In this document: positions 24,958 through 33,579 of the stretch, in pieces
Layout: each line of letters begins with the position of its first letter
Position numbering within the stretch: position 1 is the first letter of the stretch
Origin: Porphyromonas gulae DSM 15663
GTDB lineage: Bacteria > Bacteroidota > Bacteroidia > Bacteroidales > Porphyromonadaceae
DNA: 57,504 nucleotides
Direction: 5' to 3'
Assembly (NCBI RefSeq): GCF_000378065.1
Contig: NZ_KB899162.1
Span: 1-57,504, forward strand
Made by a program: the position numbers and the translations under genes
The notes under the pieces: model-generated
What the model was told of the DNA's origin: nothing
Databases searched by the model: none
What the model saw: the letters and a program-made list of their open reading frames with translations, nothing else

Positions 24958-27183
24958 TCAATACCAGCAATGTCCCTCGCGAGAGGTCATGAACAGCTCC
25001 ACATGCGCACCGGTTCGGATCTGATTCCATGTGATATATGACCTGTGATAGGGTTTGCCATCCACTTTTACGGACTCGATATACCGGTTCTTCTCACTTA
25101 GATTGTGAGCTGTCAGTCGAAAGATGCGACCATTGGGCTGAGGGATGGTCACATGTTCGAACAGGGGCGATCCCAGTTCGTAATGGCCGCTTATCGGATC
25201 CACCGGATAGAACCCCAGAGCTGAGAATACGTACCAGGCCGAAAGTTGGCCACAGTCTTCGTTTCCGCATAGACCGTCAGGAGTGTTTTTGTATAGTTCC
25301 GTCAGGATGCGGCGTATTATCCCCGCTCCTTTCCATGGCTGCGATACCTTGTTGTACAAGTAAGCCACGTGATGGCTCGGCTCATTGCCGTGAGCATATT
25401 GTCCGATCATTCCCGTACTGAAGATCGGCAATGCTATATGAGGGGGAGTAGAGGTACCGAAAAAGAGGTCGAGACGGCGAGCCATCGAATCTGCACCGCC
25501 CATCAGTCCCATGAGACCTTCGGTATCATGCTGGACTCCGAAGAGATATTGCCAGGCATTGCTCTCTGTGATGTCCTCGCTATATTCGAAAGGATCGAAA
25601 GGGACTTTCCATTTCCCCGATGCCAATCTGGGCCTGAAGAAACCACTTGCCGGATCATATACCTCTTGGTACGACTTGGCATGGTGTGCATATGCCATCG
25701 ACCGCTTGGCTGCCGCTGCGTTTTCCCTTGCAAAGAGCGCGATGCAGGCATCGTCGTAGGCGTATTCCATCGTCTTGCTCAGGCTCCAGTTCGTACAGTC
25801 GGCCGGCACATAGCCCAAGCGACGATAGTTGTCCATATCGGTTCTGCCGGTTTTTTCCATGGTCGAAACCAACAGGCGCATGATGCGCTGCGGATTCTCT
25901 TTGTAATTGCCTTTTCGATAGGCTTCTACGATGACCGGTATGGAATGGTAGCCGATCATCATATCCGTTTCTCCGGCCCACATCGTCCAAACGGGCAGCA
26001 GCCCTTCGTTTTGCTCACCGAAGGCGACGAGACTTTCCGCCATATCGGCCGCACGTTCGGGGAAGAGGATGTTGTACAGGGGGTGAGCAGCTCGGTAGGT
26101 GTCCCAGAGCGAGAAGGTACTGTAGTGTTTGCGTGTCGTCTTTAGCGTATGGATCTTTTTGTCCGCTCCTCTGTAACGGCCATCCGCATCGCTGAAAACC
26201 GTCGGGCAGAGCAGACTGTGATAGAGCGCGGTATAGAAAATGGTGTCTGCTTGGGACGATACTCCTTTCTCTGCCACTATACGCGACAAGGCGCGTTGCC
26301 ACAGCTGCGATGCCTCTGCACGGTAGCGGTCGAAATCATGGTGGGGAGCTTCTTTCGCCAGATTGTTAGCCGCTCCCTTTTCGTCCACACCCGATAGGGC
26401 GGTGGAGATCGTCAGCGTACTGTCGGATTCGACCATTAGAAACGAAAGGTGGGCTACAAGGCCGTAACCGATGATTTGCGTCGTATCTTTATTGGTATAT
26501 TGGGGCACACTGTCTATCGTGAACTGCTCTATCGGAAGGGAAAATCTGCTGCGGAAGAATACGCGCTGATCCCGTGCCCAACCATCCGAGAAGCGATAAC
26601 CGCTTATCGTGTGGCTGTCGATCAGTTGCAGACGGCTGTCTGTCGTCCTGTCCCAGTTCATTGTACTATTAAGATCGAGGCGAACTTCCAGCACAGAGTC
26701 CCGGATTGTATAGCGTTGAATGCCGCAGTGTTCGGTGGCCGTCAGCTCCACCTTGATACCGTTGTCCAAGCTTACAGCATAATATCCGGCTTCGGCTGTC
26801 TCGTTTTTGTGGCTGAATGATGTCCGTATACGGTCGTTCGGGCCGGCTTCATCTGGAGAACTTTTGCCGATCGGCATAAAGCGAATGTCATAGAGGTCGC
26901 CGGCTCCCGTGCCGCTCAGATGCGTATGGCTGAAGCCTGCTATTATCGTGTCGGGATAATAGTAACCGGCTATATAGTCCCAGCCGCTTTTCCCATTGTC
27001 CGGGCTTAGCTGTACCATACCGAAAGGAACCGTAGCCCCCGGATAGGTATTGCCTACCCAGTCGGTTCCGACAAGGGGGGTCACGTACTTTGTGAAGTCA
27101 ATATCTTTTCCTCTTTTGCTGCCTGCACATGAAAGCAAAAGGCTGACGGAAAGAAAGGCTATGGGGTAGGGGAGAAAGCGCAT
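24958..27183 (-). CDS. GH92 alpha-mannosidase lipoprotein
   Basis: 741 aa from ATG 27183. The N-terminus MRFLPYPIAFLSVSLLLSCAG is a lipoprotein signal with the lipobox LLSC. GH92 hallmarks are VTPLVGTDWVGNTYPGATVP, the GNEPSHHVAYLYN block, and GNEDCGQLSAWYVFSALGFYPV containing the catalytic Glu. The family removes alpha-linked mannose by inversion with a calcium ion. It is probably surface- or periplasm-facing and could trim host N-glycans or the bacterium's own mannan-containing polymers. The open frame extends 20 codons upstream, without a signal peptide, so the later start is chosen. No other glycan genes are adjacent. Confidence 0.92.
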   Translation of the reverse strand: MRFLPYPIAFLSVSLLLSCAGSKRGKDIDFTKYVTPLVGTDWVGNTYPGATVPFGMVQLSPDNGKSGWDYIAGYYYPDTIIAGFSHTHLSGTGAGDLYDIRFMPIGKSSPDEAGPNDRIRTSFSHKNETAEAGYYAVSLDNGIKVELTATEHCGIQRYTIRDSVLEVRLDLNSTMNWDRTTDSRLQLIDSHTISGYRFSDGWARDQRVFFRSRFSLPIEQFTIDSVPQYTNKDTTQIIGYGLVAHLSFLMVESDSTLTISTALSGVDEKGAANNLAKEAPHHDFDRYRAEASQLWQRALSRIVAEKGVSSQADTIFYTALYHSLLCPTVFSDADGRYRGADKKIHTLKTTRKHYSTFSLWDTYRAAHPLYNILFPERAADMAESLVAFGEQNEGLLPVWTMWAGETDMMIGYHSIPVIVEAYRKGNYKENPQRIMRLLVSTMEKTGRTDMDNYRRLGYVPADCTNWSLSKTMEYAYDDACIALFARENAAAAKRSMAYAHHAKSYQEVYDPASGFFRPRLASGKWKVPFDPFEYSEDITESNAWQYLFGVQHDTEGLMGLMGGADSMARRLDLFFGTSTPPHIALPIFSTGMIGQYAHGNEPSHHVAYLYNKVSQPWKGAGIIRRILTELYKNTPDGLCGNEDCGQLSAWYVFSALGFYPVDPISGHYELGSPLFEHVTIPQPNGRIFRLTAHNLSEKNRYIESVKVDGKPYHRSYITWNQIRTGAHVELFMTSREGHCWY

Positions 27184-27221
27184 CGTTGGATCAGGATAAA
27201 ATGAGATAAAACAAAAAACAA

Positions 27222-27261
27222 CCATGATTTGCACCTGCCTCAAAGCAGGAGAAAACCATGG
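27222..27261 (-). terminator. Intrinsic terminator after arginine decarboxylase
   Basis: CCATG...CATGG arms enclose a CCTGC/GCAGG inner stem, and the minus strand then reads TTGTTTTTTGTTTT. It lies between the decarboxylase stop and the GH92 start. Confidence 0.75.
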
Positions 27262-27315
27262 CTGTACACTAAGCTGTTTGGGAATGCAGGCAGCTATGCT
27301 TGAGGGCGGATAGGA

Positions 27316-27858
27316 CTACTTTTTTTGTACTTCGGGTTGGATGAAATCCATAAAGCACAAACCGGCCAAAGCCGTGCCGTATCGCTTCTCGATCGTGATA
27401 CCCTCGGTGATGAAGTTCAGCTCTCCGAGGTAGTATTGGCTGTAGGTCTTCTGGTGCAGATCGTTGATAACGCGGATCAGACGGGACTCCAGCTCTTCGA
27501 TACGGTAGCGTCCGCTGACCTCGCAGACGAGACCTCCGGCTTTCTCGTCGAAATTCTCATCCTTGTACATCCATGCATACACCACTCCGGCCGAAACGAA
27601 TTCGTCCTGATAGCCGTGCGAAACGGCCATGATCGTTTTCAGCTCGGAGCCGAAAGGCGGCAGGTCTATTTCGTCCATTGTGACCAAATGAGCCGTTGCA
27701 GGCAGTACGGAGGAGTACGTCATGATATTGAAGTCCGAGATCCCGGCGTCGAACAGAGCCATATGATACGAACCGGCATGCAGTTCCAGATCAGACTCGC
27801 CACTACCCTTGGTAATGAAGAAAGTGTTGGGGATGAGATTCCCTACAAGTTTGCTCAT
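27316..27858 (-). CDS. Pyruvoyl-dependent arginine decarboxylase family protein
   Basis: 180 aa, the size of the PvlArgDC family. It opens LIPNTFFITKGSGESDLELHAGSYHMAL and continues to AGISDFNIMTYSSVLPA. In the family, self-cleavage between the two Ser residues of the SS motif makes the pyruvoyl cofactor; here they are at about 49-50. The C-terminal part has AVSHGYQDEFVSAGVVYAW and a catalytic-type Glu in the GELNFI region. Expected reaction: arginine to agmatine plus CO2, for polyamine synthesis or acid resistance. It has its own promoter and terminator, so it is monocistronic. Substrate assignment is by family only. Confidence 0.85.
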   Translation of the reverse strand: MSKLVGNLIPNTFFITKGSGESDLELHAGSYHMALFDAGISDFNIMTYSSVLPATAHLVTMDEIDLPPFGSELKTIMAVSHGYQDEFVSAGVVYAWMYKDENFDEKAGGLVCEVSGRYRIEELESRLIRVINDLHQKTYSQYYLGELNFITEGITIEKRYGTALAGLCFMDFIQPEVQKK

Positions 27859-27908
27859 TTTTGTAATTGTCCTTGATATGTTGTTAGTACTTACACTGTT
27901 TCGTCTTG

Positions 27909-27916
27909 CAAAGATA
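27909..27916 (-). promoter_or_regulatory. -7 promoter box of arginine decarboxylase gene
   Basis: The minus strand reads TATCTTTG (TAnnTTTG), with a predicted start near 27902 and a leader of about 43 bases. Confidence 0.55.
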
Positions 27917-28117
27917 GGATTATTCCGTCTATATCCGATGAAGGGTTATCGCTCTTTTCCCCTTGTAAATTTGCGGAAGTAAGTCCTGTTTTTTTATATG
28001 ACATGGTGGTGATCCGATTTGTTCGATCTTGCTTTAAGAGCGAAGACTCGGAAATGTACTGAAAGCAGTGTGCTCCCCATGGAAGAATGTCATCCGAATT
28101 TTGTTGGAATTACGTGC

Positions 28118-28439
28118 CGAAAAAGTTTTCAACAACGAAGAAGGGTTTGGAATGATTCTAAATAAGCACTTAAAAAGAGCCGGATTTTCAGGTAAAAAGA
28201 AGAGAAAACAGGCTCCTTGTGATCTGAATCTGCTTTTCCGGAGTTTGGATCACGATTTATATATAAATCATTTTCGATTTGTATATAAAACGATTTCAAT
28301 TTATATATAAATAGTTTTCTATAAATATAGAAATCAAAGGTGATTTGTATATAAATCGTAGCCTCCGAAAGGTTGCTTTGAGGGTCGGAATAAAAGAGGC
28401 ACCCACCGGAAGTTCGCGACCGAACTCGGATGGGTGCCT
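28118..28439 (+). mobile_element. BrickBuilt-like MITE, copy B
   Basis: The leader at 28118-28188 (CGAAAAAGTTTTCAACAAC...) parallels copy A base for base over about 70 positions. Five AT-rich bricks at 28254-28360 follow (GATTTATATATAAATC and variants, 22-23 bp). The tail ends in a hairpin at 28397-28439, whose AGGCACCCA/TGGGTGCCT arms differ in sequence from those of copy A but hold the same place. Orientation is the same as copy A. Confidence 0.75.
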
Positions 28440-28883
28440 TGTATCGCAGGTGGACTGCGCCGTGATTATTCCACTTTATTTTTCATCGAGGTATACTTTT
28501 CTCCTATGTGCTGCAATCGTGTGATATAGGACAAGATAGGATAAGCCGAAAGGGCCGGTGCAGTGTGTGAGGAAGTCGGATACATGTCTAATATATTTTT
28601 GTCATTTATGTCCTGTAATTATATTCATACGATAGGGCTTTCGGATGCCATGTATTTTTGCCGATGTAAGCCTTATCGAATACAAAGGTAGAAAAAGAAC
28701 CGAACAGTGGATAGGCTGATGTCGCTACAGCACTGACCAATGGTACTGTAGCGAAGGAATCCGAATGAAAATGAGCTACATATAAAAAAAACTGTAATTT
28801 TGCATCGTGATAGGCGGTCTCATCGTTGGTGGAATCCGCAATCACGTTGAGTAATAATTATTGTTTTTAAAACGAGAAAAGAG
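28440..28883. other. Gene-free stretch before the NlpE-like gene
   Basis: Apart from the promoter at 28795 nothing is recognised. The minus-strand open frame at 28606-28845 shows no family features and is not called. Confidence 0.4.
28795..28802 (+). promoter_or_regulatory. -7 promoter box of NlpE-like lipoprotein gene
   Basis: TAATTTTG matches TAnnTTTG. The predicted start near 28809 leaves a leader of about 75 bases. Confidence 0.55.
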
Positions 28884-29336
28884 ATGAAAAAAATTCTTGG
28901 TTTCGCCATGTTGAGCGTTGCATTGGTTGCTTGTGGCGGAAATAAAAATGAGCAGGATGCTGCTGCCGATAGCGCACGTATTGCTGATTCTATAGCACAG
29001 GTAGAGGCTGCGGCTGCTGCCGATGTAGAGCGCTTTGTAGGTACCTATACAGGCCTTATTCCTGCTGCCGATGCAGAGGGATTCGATGTTAAGTTGGTAT
29101 TGAATGCAGACAAAACTTTTGCTCTGGAAGAAGTAGCCAAGGGTGGAAAAGAAGACGGTTTCGGATCTACGAATAGCGGTGCTTTTACCATTAGTGGCGA
29201 TACGGTATCTCTTGCAAGAGAAGGAGAGGTTTCTCCTCTTCGGCTTGTGTTGAATGCGACTGCCGATTCGTTGCAGTACGATGGAGTTCAGGATGAGAAG
29301 ATGGCTCCTTTCTACGTATTGGCCAAGCAGAAATAA
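28884..29336 (+). CDS. NlpE-like small lipoprotein
   Basis: 150 aa. It has a lipoprotein signal ending LSVALVAC (acylated Cys17), then an Ala/Asp-rich linker (residues 20-48). A small beta-rich domain follows, of the type seen in the N-terminal half of NlpE: FVGTYTGLIPAADAEGFDVKL, FTISGDTVSL and LQYDG. NlpE-N proteins are outer-membrane lipoproteins linked to copper or envelope stress. There is no second domain and no CxxC, so metal sensing as in E. coli NlpE is doubtful. It is monocistronic, with its own promoter and terminator. Confidence 0.78.
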   Translation: MKKILGFAMLSVALVACGGNKNEQDAAADSARIADSIAQVEAAAAADVERFVGTYTGLIPAADAEGFDVKLVLNADKTFALEEVAKGGKEDGFGSTNSGAFTISGDTVSLAREGEVSPLRLVLNATADSLQYDGVQDEKMAPFYVLAKQK

Positions 29337-29384
29337 TCAAGATTCCGACAGAAAGGCTGCTTTAGGCGGTCTGCCCTAATAATG

Positions 29385-29430
29385 AAAGGGTTGTGAATAT
29401 GGTTTTATCCATCGTCACAACCCTTTTTCT
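29385..29430. terminator. Bidirectional terminator after the NlpE-like gene
   Basis: AAAGGGTTGTGA/TCACAACCCTTT arms are followed by TTCTTT on the plus strand. The convergent glycosylase gene ends at 29447, so the hairpin may serve both strands. Confidence 0.82.
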
Positions 29431-29446
29431 TTACAGTAGGATTCTA

Positions 29447-29938
29447 TCAAAGAGAAAAGATCCTACTCCAATCTTTCACTAAGAGGTCTAAGGTTTTTAC
29501 GGCATTGGCAGGGCTTGTACTCGGCATGAGCAGACGACGAATGGAGAGAGTTTCGGGGAAATGCTTTCCGAACATTTTCTCTGCTTTTTGGCCGTTGAAT
29601 GCGATCGTGTGCAGATGAGGATTTCGTTCGATCAGTGAGCCTATGTCATTGGGCACTTCGTCGCAGATCTGAATATCCGCACTTCCCTTGCGAATAGCCG
29701 AATGGGCTACATCCCACAGACCGATATGTGCCGAAAGCAACATCTCGGTTCGTCCTGCATAGTCATCGGGTAGGGACTTGCCCAGCAGTTTTGCCATCAA
29801 AGGCCAAAAGCGATTGCGAGGATGAGCATAGTATTGTCCCCTGCGAATAGATTCGTCACCGGGCAGACTGCCCAATATCAGAATCTCTAAATGACCATTC
29901 TCGATGGGTGGGAAAGAATACTTTTGTCCGCAATCCAT
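29447..29938 (-). CDS. UDG-superfamily DNA glycosylase (deoxyinosine glycosylase-like)
   Basis: 163 aa. The motif LGSLPGDESIRRGQYYAHPRNRFW is the water-activating loop of the family often annotated as DNA-deoxyinosine glycosylase or MUG-like. The C-terminal LMPSTSPAN is the DNA-intercalation/His-loop equivalent, with Ser and Pro as in that subfamily. It would remove deaminated bases such as hypoxanthine. It ends 16 bases upstream of the desulfidase gene on the same strand in reading order, so the two may be cotranscribed. Confidence 0.83.
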   Translation of the reverse strand: MDCGQKYSFPPIENGHLEILILGSLPGDESIRRGQYYAHPRNRFWPLMAKLLGKSLPDDYAGRTEMLLSAHIGLWDVAHSAIRKGSADIQICDEVPNDIGSLIERNPHLHTIAFNGQKAEKMFGKHFPETLSIRRLLMPSTSPANAVKTLDLLVKDWSRIFSL

Positions 29939-29953
29939 ACCTAAGACAGGACT

Positions 29954-31255
29954 TTACTTCTTGTTGGTCATGATATTGAGCACAAGGGTATCGGTGGCGT
30001 TCATGCCATCCCGGCCTATGCTTGTGAGGTTGTCGATGCTTTGGTCTACATCGTCATCCACGATCCCCTCGTTGCTGGTCACTACCTTTTTCTCCATGGC
30101 CAGCAGTGCAGAGAACATGGCAGAGCTAACTCCGCTGGACACTTTCATACTACAGCTCGGCTTGGCTCCATCGCAAAGCATGCCGGTGATATTGCCGATC
30201 ATGTTTTTGATGGCAAATCCGATTTGCTCTTTAGTACCTCCCATCAGATAAGTGAGTCCGCAGCTCGATCCCGTTGCCGCTACGACACAGCCACACAGAG
30301 CCGACAGACGCCCCAGCTTCTGCTTGATGTAGATCACCATGAGATTGCTCAAGACCAAAGCCCTTACCGTTCTTTCGTGATCGGCTTGCTCGTCCTCGGC
30401 AAATGAAAGAACGGGCAATGTGGCCGTAATACCTTGATTGCCACTGCCGGAATTGCTCATGACTGTTACCGGAGCACCATCCATACGTGCATCGCATGCC
30501 GAGCTTGTATAAGTAAGCATGCGGGTAAGAGAGCTATCGCCAAGATAGCGGCGTCCCAAAGAACCTTGTATCATTCGTCCTACGGCATGGCCATAGTTTC
30601 CCTTCATGGAGACTTCGCTGGCATGTCGATTGAGGCGAGCAGCTTCCAAGATGAATTCGATCTCTTCCGTAGGTGTATTCATGGCAAAGTCGTATACCAT
30701 CTCGAAGGATAGCGTGATGTCCTCCTCCGAATCCGATGATGCGCTGTCGCTCTTGTCCGCCGCATCATGCCGACTATCGATGACGGCTTGGCCATTGTGT
30801 GCAGCATAGATGATATTGGTATGGATCTTCTCGATTACCGTAGATGCCGATTCGGAACCGGCCGACATATTGATTTCGATGTGCAATTTGTCTATATCAC
30901 CCTGTTTGACAGCTACTTGTATAATCTTACTATCGACGATTTTCTTGGCTTCCTCCAGCTGTTCCGGTGCAATTCCATCAAGCACTTTGAGTTGTTTGGT
31001 CGGGTCTGCTACCACGATCCCAAGGGCTATGGCTATCGGCAGTCCGATCATTCCTGTTCCCGGGATACCTACGCCCATGGCATTCTTGAGCATATTGGGG
31101 CTGAGCAGTACCTCTACATGGTCCGGTCGTTGGTCCATGAGCGAAGCAGCTTGAGCAGCAGCAAGGGCAACGGCAACCGGCTCGGTACAACCTGTGGCCG
31201 GAACTACTTCTTTCTTAATGAGACTGATAATTCGTTGTTGGGTTGGTGTATCCAT
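29954..31255 (-). CDS. L-cysteine desulfidase / serine dehydratase alpha-like (UPF0597) protein
   Basis: 433 aa. The N-terminal PATGCTEPVAVALAAAQAA is the hallmark of the CyuA/UPF0597 family. Further Cys residues expected to hold a [4Fe-4S] cluster occur in GCVVAATGSSCGLTYLMGG and LCDGAKPSCSMK. The family includes archaeal L-cysteine desulfidase (cysteine to pyruvate, ammonia and H2S) and E. coli CyuA. An L-serine dehydratase-like activity cannot be excluded. It would be a cytosolic sulfide source in this amino-acid fermenter. No transporter is adjacent. Confidence 0.84.
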   Translation of the reverse strand: MDTPTQQRIISLIKKEVVPATGCTEPVAVALAAAQAASLMDQRPDHVEVLLSPNMLKNAMGVGIPGTGMIGLPIAIALGIVVADPTKQLKVLDGIAPEQLEEAKKIVDSKIIQVAVKQGDIDKLHIEINMSAGSESASTVIEKIHTNIIYAAHNGQAVIDSRHDAADKSDSASSDSEEDITLSFEMVYDFAMNTPTEEIEFILEAARLNRHASEVSMKGNYGHAVGRMIQGSLGRRYLGDSSLTRMLTYTSSACDARMDGAPVTVMSNSGSGNQGITATLPVLSFAEDEQADHERTVRALVLSNLMVIYIKQKLGRLSALCGCVVAATGSSCGLTYLMGGTKEQIGFAIKNMIGNITGMLCDGAKPSCSMKVSSGVSSAMFSALLAMEKKVVTSNEGIVDDDVDQSIDNLTSIGRDGMNATDTLVLNIMTNKK

Positions 31256-31304
31256 TTTGAAAGTGATATTGAAAAGGCTCTTTGGACTGGCTTATTCTTG
31301 ATTG

Positions 31305-31877
31305 TTAATTCTTCTCCTCGGATTCGGCGTCTTTGTGATCCGATGTGTACAATATGGCACTGGTAGCACCCATCGTAATCACATCGCCGTCGTTCAGTCT
31401 GCACCATTCTTTTTTGTCCAGAAGACGTCCTCCGACAAAAGTACCTACAAGACTATCATCGTCGGCAATCGAATAAAGAAATGATCCGTCTTTTTTCGGG
31501 GTTACTCGCAGTATGCAGTGGTGCCGTCCCATACTTGGATCGCTTGTCAGCACAGCAATGTCCACCACCGAGTCTTTGTTGCGACGTCCTATCCCGTTGT
31601 CTCCTTCTTTGAGTGCAAACTCTTGTCGGTATCCGAATACATTTTCCAATACGACGATGTATCCGTGGCTTCGGTCGAGCTCCTGCTCCAATTCTTGTTC
31701 CTCCTGCACTGTTTTGTGATTGCGTGAACTGTCGGATTTGCTTACCAGCCGAATGCGCAACTGATGACAACAATGCGGACAGAGCAACGACAAAGAACCG
31801 TTCGGAGATGTCTGAGAGAGAGTTTCACGGCTGATCGTGATAGGACCGTCACACTTCGGACAAAAGACTCTTTTCAT
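31305..31877 (-). CDS. Zinc-ribbon plus FHA-domain protein
   Basis: 190 aa from ATG 31877. An N-terminal four-Cys zinc ribbon (CPKC... with CPHCC about 30 residues on) is joined by a Gln/Glu-rich linker (EEQELEQELDRSH) to an FHA phosphothreonine-binding domain at residues 85-185. Its core residues are GDNGIGRR, TSDPSMGRHHC and DDDSLVGTFVGG. FHA domains read Ser/Thr phosphorylation. No kinase or phosphatase is adjacent, so its partner is unknown. The frame runs 25 codons further upstream, but a TAnnTTTG box at 31903-31910 rules out the longest start. Confidence 0.87.
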   Translation of the reverse strand: MKRVFCPKCDGPITISRETLSQTSPNGSLSLLCPHCCHQLRIRLVSKSDSSRNHKTVQEEQELEQELDRSHGYIVVLENVFGYRQEFALKEGDNGIGRRNKDSVVDIAVLTSDPSMGRHHCILRVTPKKDGSFLYSIADDDSLVGTFVGGRLLDKKEWCRLNDGDVITMGATSAILYTSDHKDAESEEKN

Positions 31878-31902
31878 TAAAAAGACGTTATTTTCTCGTG
31901 TG

Positions 31903-31910
31903 CAAAAGTA
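31903..31910 (-). promoter_or_regulatory. -7 promoter box of the FHA gene
   Basis: The minus strand reads TACTTTTG (TAnnTTTG). The start near 31896 gives a leader of about 19 bases. Confidence 0.55.
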
Positions 31911-32021
31911 ATCATTGTTTATGTACCCCAAAAAGAAGAGACTACGGCGCATAAAAACAAAAGTTAGGGTACTAAACTGAATAGCCTGTGATAGTGGTAA
32001 TGTGAATAGTTTGTCCCTATA

Positions 32022-32063
32022 AACGAAAAGCCTCCGCTCATTTACCAGCGGAGGCTTCTCGTT
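32022..32063. terminator. Terminator hairpin downstream of ribH
   Basis: AACGAAAAGCCTCCGCT pairs with AGCGGAGGCTTCTCGTT across an 8-base loop. It is a very stable stem between the ribH stop and the FHA gene. Confidence 0.75.
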
Positions 32064-32138
32064 ATTGATCGTTTTTTCTTTATTGTATTCGTGGCTCTTG
32101 TATCTTTTTTCAGAAAGATATAGAGGCTGAAAGAGTGC

Positions 32139-32624
32139 TTATACCCTTCTCAATCCGGCCATTTTGAGAGCCGTAACGGCTGCTTCTGTGCCTTTGTTGC
32201 CATGTTTTCCTCCGGCACGCTCCTCGGCTTGAAGCATGGTTTCCGTGGTAAGCACGCCAAAGATGACAGGTACAAAGCCGTCAACATTCAATTGGGTGAT
32301 CCCCTGGGTTACGCCTTGGCAGATGTAGTCGAAGTGCGGTGTGTCGCCTCTGACTACACAACCGATAGCAATTACCGCATCCACTTCATGCTGTTCTGCG
32401 AGGTATGCACTTGCATAGGTAAGTTCGAATGTGCCGGGAACGTGCTGTACGATAATATCCTCTTCTGTTACATCGTGCTTCAAAAGGGTAGCGATGGCCC
32501 CTTTCATCAGAGCTTCTGTGATATTGCGATTCCATTCAGCAACGGCAATTCCTATACGAAGTCCTTTGCCGCTGGGGACACTTTCGTAGTCGTAGTCGGA
32601 TAGATTATGATAAGCTGTAGCCAT
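32139..32624 (-). CDS. ribH: 6,7-dimethyl-8-ribityllumazine synthase
   Basis: 161 aa from ATG 32624. It condenses ribitylaminouracil with dihydroxybutanone phosphate in riboflavin synthesis. Signature blocks are [11 protein letters not shown] (substrate Trp), [31 protein letters not shown] with the catalytic His, and [24 protein letters not shown] for phosphate binding. The open frame continues 15 codons upstream but is not needed. It follows the TPR gene with a 93-base gap. Confidence 0.95.
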   Translation of the reverse strand: MATAYHNLSDYDYESVPSGKGLRIGIAVAEWNRNITEALMKGAIATLLKHDVTEEDIIVQHVPGTFELTYASAYLAEQHEVDAVIAIGCVVRGDTPHFDYICQGVTQGITQLNVDGFVPVIFGVLTTETMLQAEERAGGKHGNKGTEAAVTALKMAGLRRV

Positions 32625-32717
32625 ATTTTGGTTTTGTCTAATGAGTTGTCCTGAAAAAAAGGCATCCATCCCAGCATGAGACAGATGCCCTTCTTATTTT
32701 GTTGTTTGATATTATTA

Positions 32718-33404
32718 TTATTTCGCTCCTTTGGATTTTACACGTATGATGTCTGCTTCTACTGTGTTGGCTTCCATCGAGGTGTAGTATTTGTCTTTTA
32801 CCTGCGTATAAGCAGCGAGAGCTTTGTCATATTGCTTGAGTTCTTCATATACGCGACCAGCTTTCACCAAGCAGCCCGGAGTGATGGCATCGTTGGAAGC
32901 TGCGGCAGCAGCTTTCTCGAAATAGCCCACTGCTTCTTCGTACTTTTTGAGCTGTACATAGCAGTCGCCGATCAGGCGAGTAATGGAAGGTGCTACCATA
33001 TTTTCTTTGGCAGAGAATCCTTTCAAATGATCAATGGCTTGCTGATATTCTCCGAGGTTGTAGTAGCAAATGCCGGCATAGGCTTTTGCTAGATTGGAAG
33101 CATCCGAACCGGAGTATTTCTTTATTACTGCGAGCAGTCCCATTTCGTTAGTGCCATTTCCGTTTAAGGCTACGCTATCCAGTTCCTGAATGAATTTGTC
33201 TTCGGCAAGGTATGCCTTGGCAGCAGCTTCACGAGCTTTAGGTTCGCTGACGAAACGTTTGTAGGCAAAAAAACCTGCCACAATGATAAAAACGCCCAAA
33301 ATAACCAAGCCGATCTTGGTCATGTTCTTTTCTACGAACTGTTCCGAGCGTGAAACCACTTCTCCTACGTGGTTTTCTGGTTGTTGATTTTCTTTTTTAG
33401 CCAT
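32718..33404 (-). CDS. Membrane-anchored TPR protein
   Basis: 228 aa. A cytosolic N-terminus (residues 1-28) and one membrane helix (KIGLVILGVFIIVAGFFAYK, 30-49) precede three to four tetratricopeptide repeats (residues 95-215, such as AKAYAGICYYNLGEYQQAIDHL). The layout resembles YfgM-type envelope-quality or cell-envelope TPR proteins. A TACCTTTG promoter box lies at 33440-33447. A partner is not evident, though the fimR/fimS pair is next upstream. Confidence 0.85.
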   Translation of the reverse strand: MAKKENQQPENHVGEVVSRSEQFVEKNMTKIGLVILGVFIIVAGFFAYKRFVSEPKAREAAAKAYLAEDKFIQELDSVALNGNGTNEMGLLAVIKKYSGSDASNLAKAYAGICYYNLGEYQQAIDHLKGFSAKENMVAPSITRLIGDCYVQLKKYEEAVGYFEKAAAAASNDAITPGCLVKAGRVYEELKQYDKALAAYTQVKDKYYTSMEANTVEADIIRVKSKGAK

Positions 33405-33439
33405 ATGATGGAATAGTTATTTATTTCTTTTCAGTCGCA

Positions 33440-33447
33440 CAAAGGTA
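33440..33447 (-). promoter_or_regulatory. -7 promoter box of the TPR gene
   Basis: The minus strand reads TACCTTTG (TAnnTTTG), with a predicted start near 33433 and a leader of about 29 bases. Confidence 0.55.
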
Positions 33448-33579
33448 CGCGTTTGACTGTGATATACAAATGTACGGTCTGAATAAATACGATATCTAAT
33501 TGTTTGACGAAAACATTTCTTCCATTTCTCTGTATTCCGACGCTTACTTAATTAGGCTGTTGGACGACTCGAAAGAGAG

